Part shown: positions 63,960 to 64,000 of the stretch, piece by piece | Numbering within the stretch: the first letter of the stretch is position 1 | Layout: each line of letters opens with the position of its first letter | Notes under the pieces: generated by a model | What the model saw: the letters and a program-made list of their open reading frames with translations, nothing else | Databases searched by the model: none | Told to the model about the DNA's origin: nothing | Translations under genes and position numbers: made by a program | Source of the DNA: Candidatus Faeciplasma pullistercoris | Lineage (GTDB): Bacteria; Bacillota; Clostridia; Oscillospirales; Ruminococcaceae | Length of the DNA stretch: 64,000 bases | Assembly: GCA_018715525.1 (NCBI GenBank) | Contig: DVLL01000016.1 | Location: 1-64,000, forward strand | Direction of reading: 5' to 3'

Positions 63960-64000
63960 CTCCTAAAAAAGATGGATTTTGGTATTGACAATTTGCTTTC

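Noticed and set aside
63985-63990. Promoter at the right edge
   Set aside because: TTGACA is present, but the window ends before a -10 can be seen.

Overview
The window looks like a chromosomal segment of an anaerobic, spore-forming, plant-fibre-degrading Firmicute of the Ruminococcus/Oscillospirales type. This is an inference. It rests on an alpha/beta-type small acid-soluble spore protein gene, a SpoIID-domain protein, AAGGAG-type ribosome binding sites with frequent TTG/GTG starts, a GH10 xylanase and a GH43 enzyme, glutamine synthetase III, the DapL lysine pathway, class B sortases and threonine-rich secreted linkers. Base composition is even throughout. I see no tRNA, rRNA, insertion sequence, prophage or CRISPR array, so this is mostly core genome with a few accessory genes.

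Layout. 1-2.4 kb: the 3' end of a dUTPase gene, a spore protein gene and a GH43 glycosidase. 2.5-7.2 kb: a lysine/diaminopimelate operon (dapA-lysA-dapF-dapL, minus strand) behind a consensus promoter, a lysine riboswitch and an intrinsic terminator. 7.3-8.7 kb: a GH10 xylanase. 8.9-15.9 kb: a complete F1Fo ATP synthase operon (atpI-B-E-F-H-A-G-D-C) whose c subunit carries a two-carboxylate, Na+-type ion site. 16-27 kb: nucleotide synthesis on the minus strand (pyrG-purF, then purC-purB-purA-carA-carB from a promoter at the end of purF). 27-34 kb: a nitrogen-assimilation operon with a split archaeal-type glutamate synthase in five genes, then glnA, then an ANTAR RNA-binding antiterminator gene. 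34-42 kb, plus strand: a Trp T-box in front of a TrpB2-type gene, then glutamine synthetase III, an Amt transporter fused to a PII domain, and asparagine synthetase. 42-53 kb: a long minus-strand run of envelope and housekeeping genes (lipoprotein, nnrD, acpS, FabG-like SDR, transglutaminase-like lipoprotein, SpoIID-like protein, two sortase B-like enzymes, pncC, thiI, nifS-like). 53-64 kb: hemW, an orphan HlyD-type adaptor, a membrane protein of unknown function, lepA, lon, engB, a YerC/TrpR-like regulator, a methyltransferase and hslO.

The most interesting part is 27-38 kb. The glutamate synthase/glnA/ANTAR operon and the glutamine synthetase III gene each start at a perfect TTGACA-17-TATAAT promoter. 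Each is followed at once by an intrinsic terminator whose 5' arm can refold into a short hairpin with a six-base loop that has A at position 1 and G at position 4, the loop signature known for ANTAR-protein RNA targets. The glutamine synthetase III leader has a second such hairpin/terminator pair directly before the gene. The ANTAR protein lies at the end of one operon it would control, and its receiver-like domain has Asn where the phosphorylated Asp should be. Together this suggests nitrogen control by transcription antitermination through a non-phosphorylated pseudo-receiver. The fused Amt-PII protein is a possible sensor in the same locus.

Smaller regulatory signals that I could not assign include two near-identical ATTTTGCRCAAAAT palindromes exactly 60 bp apart before the HlyD-like gene, inverted repeats at the lon, lepA and nifS-like promoters, a palindrome at the xylanase start site, and an 18-bp tandem repeat in the purC leader.
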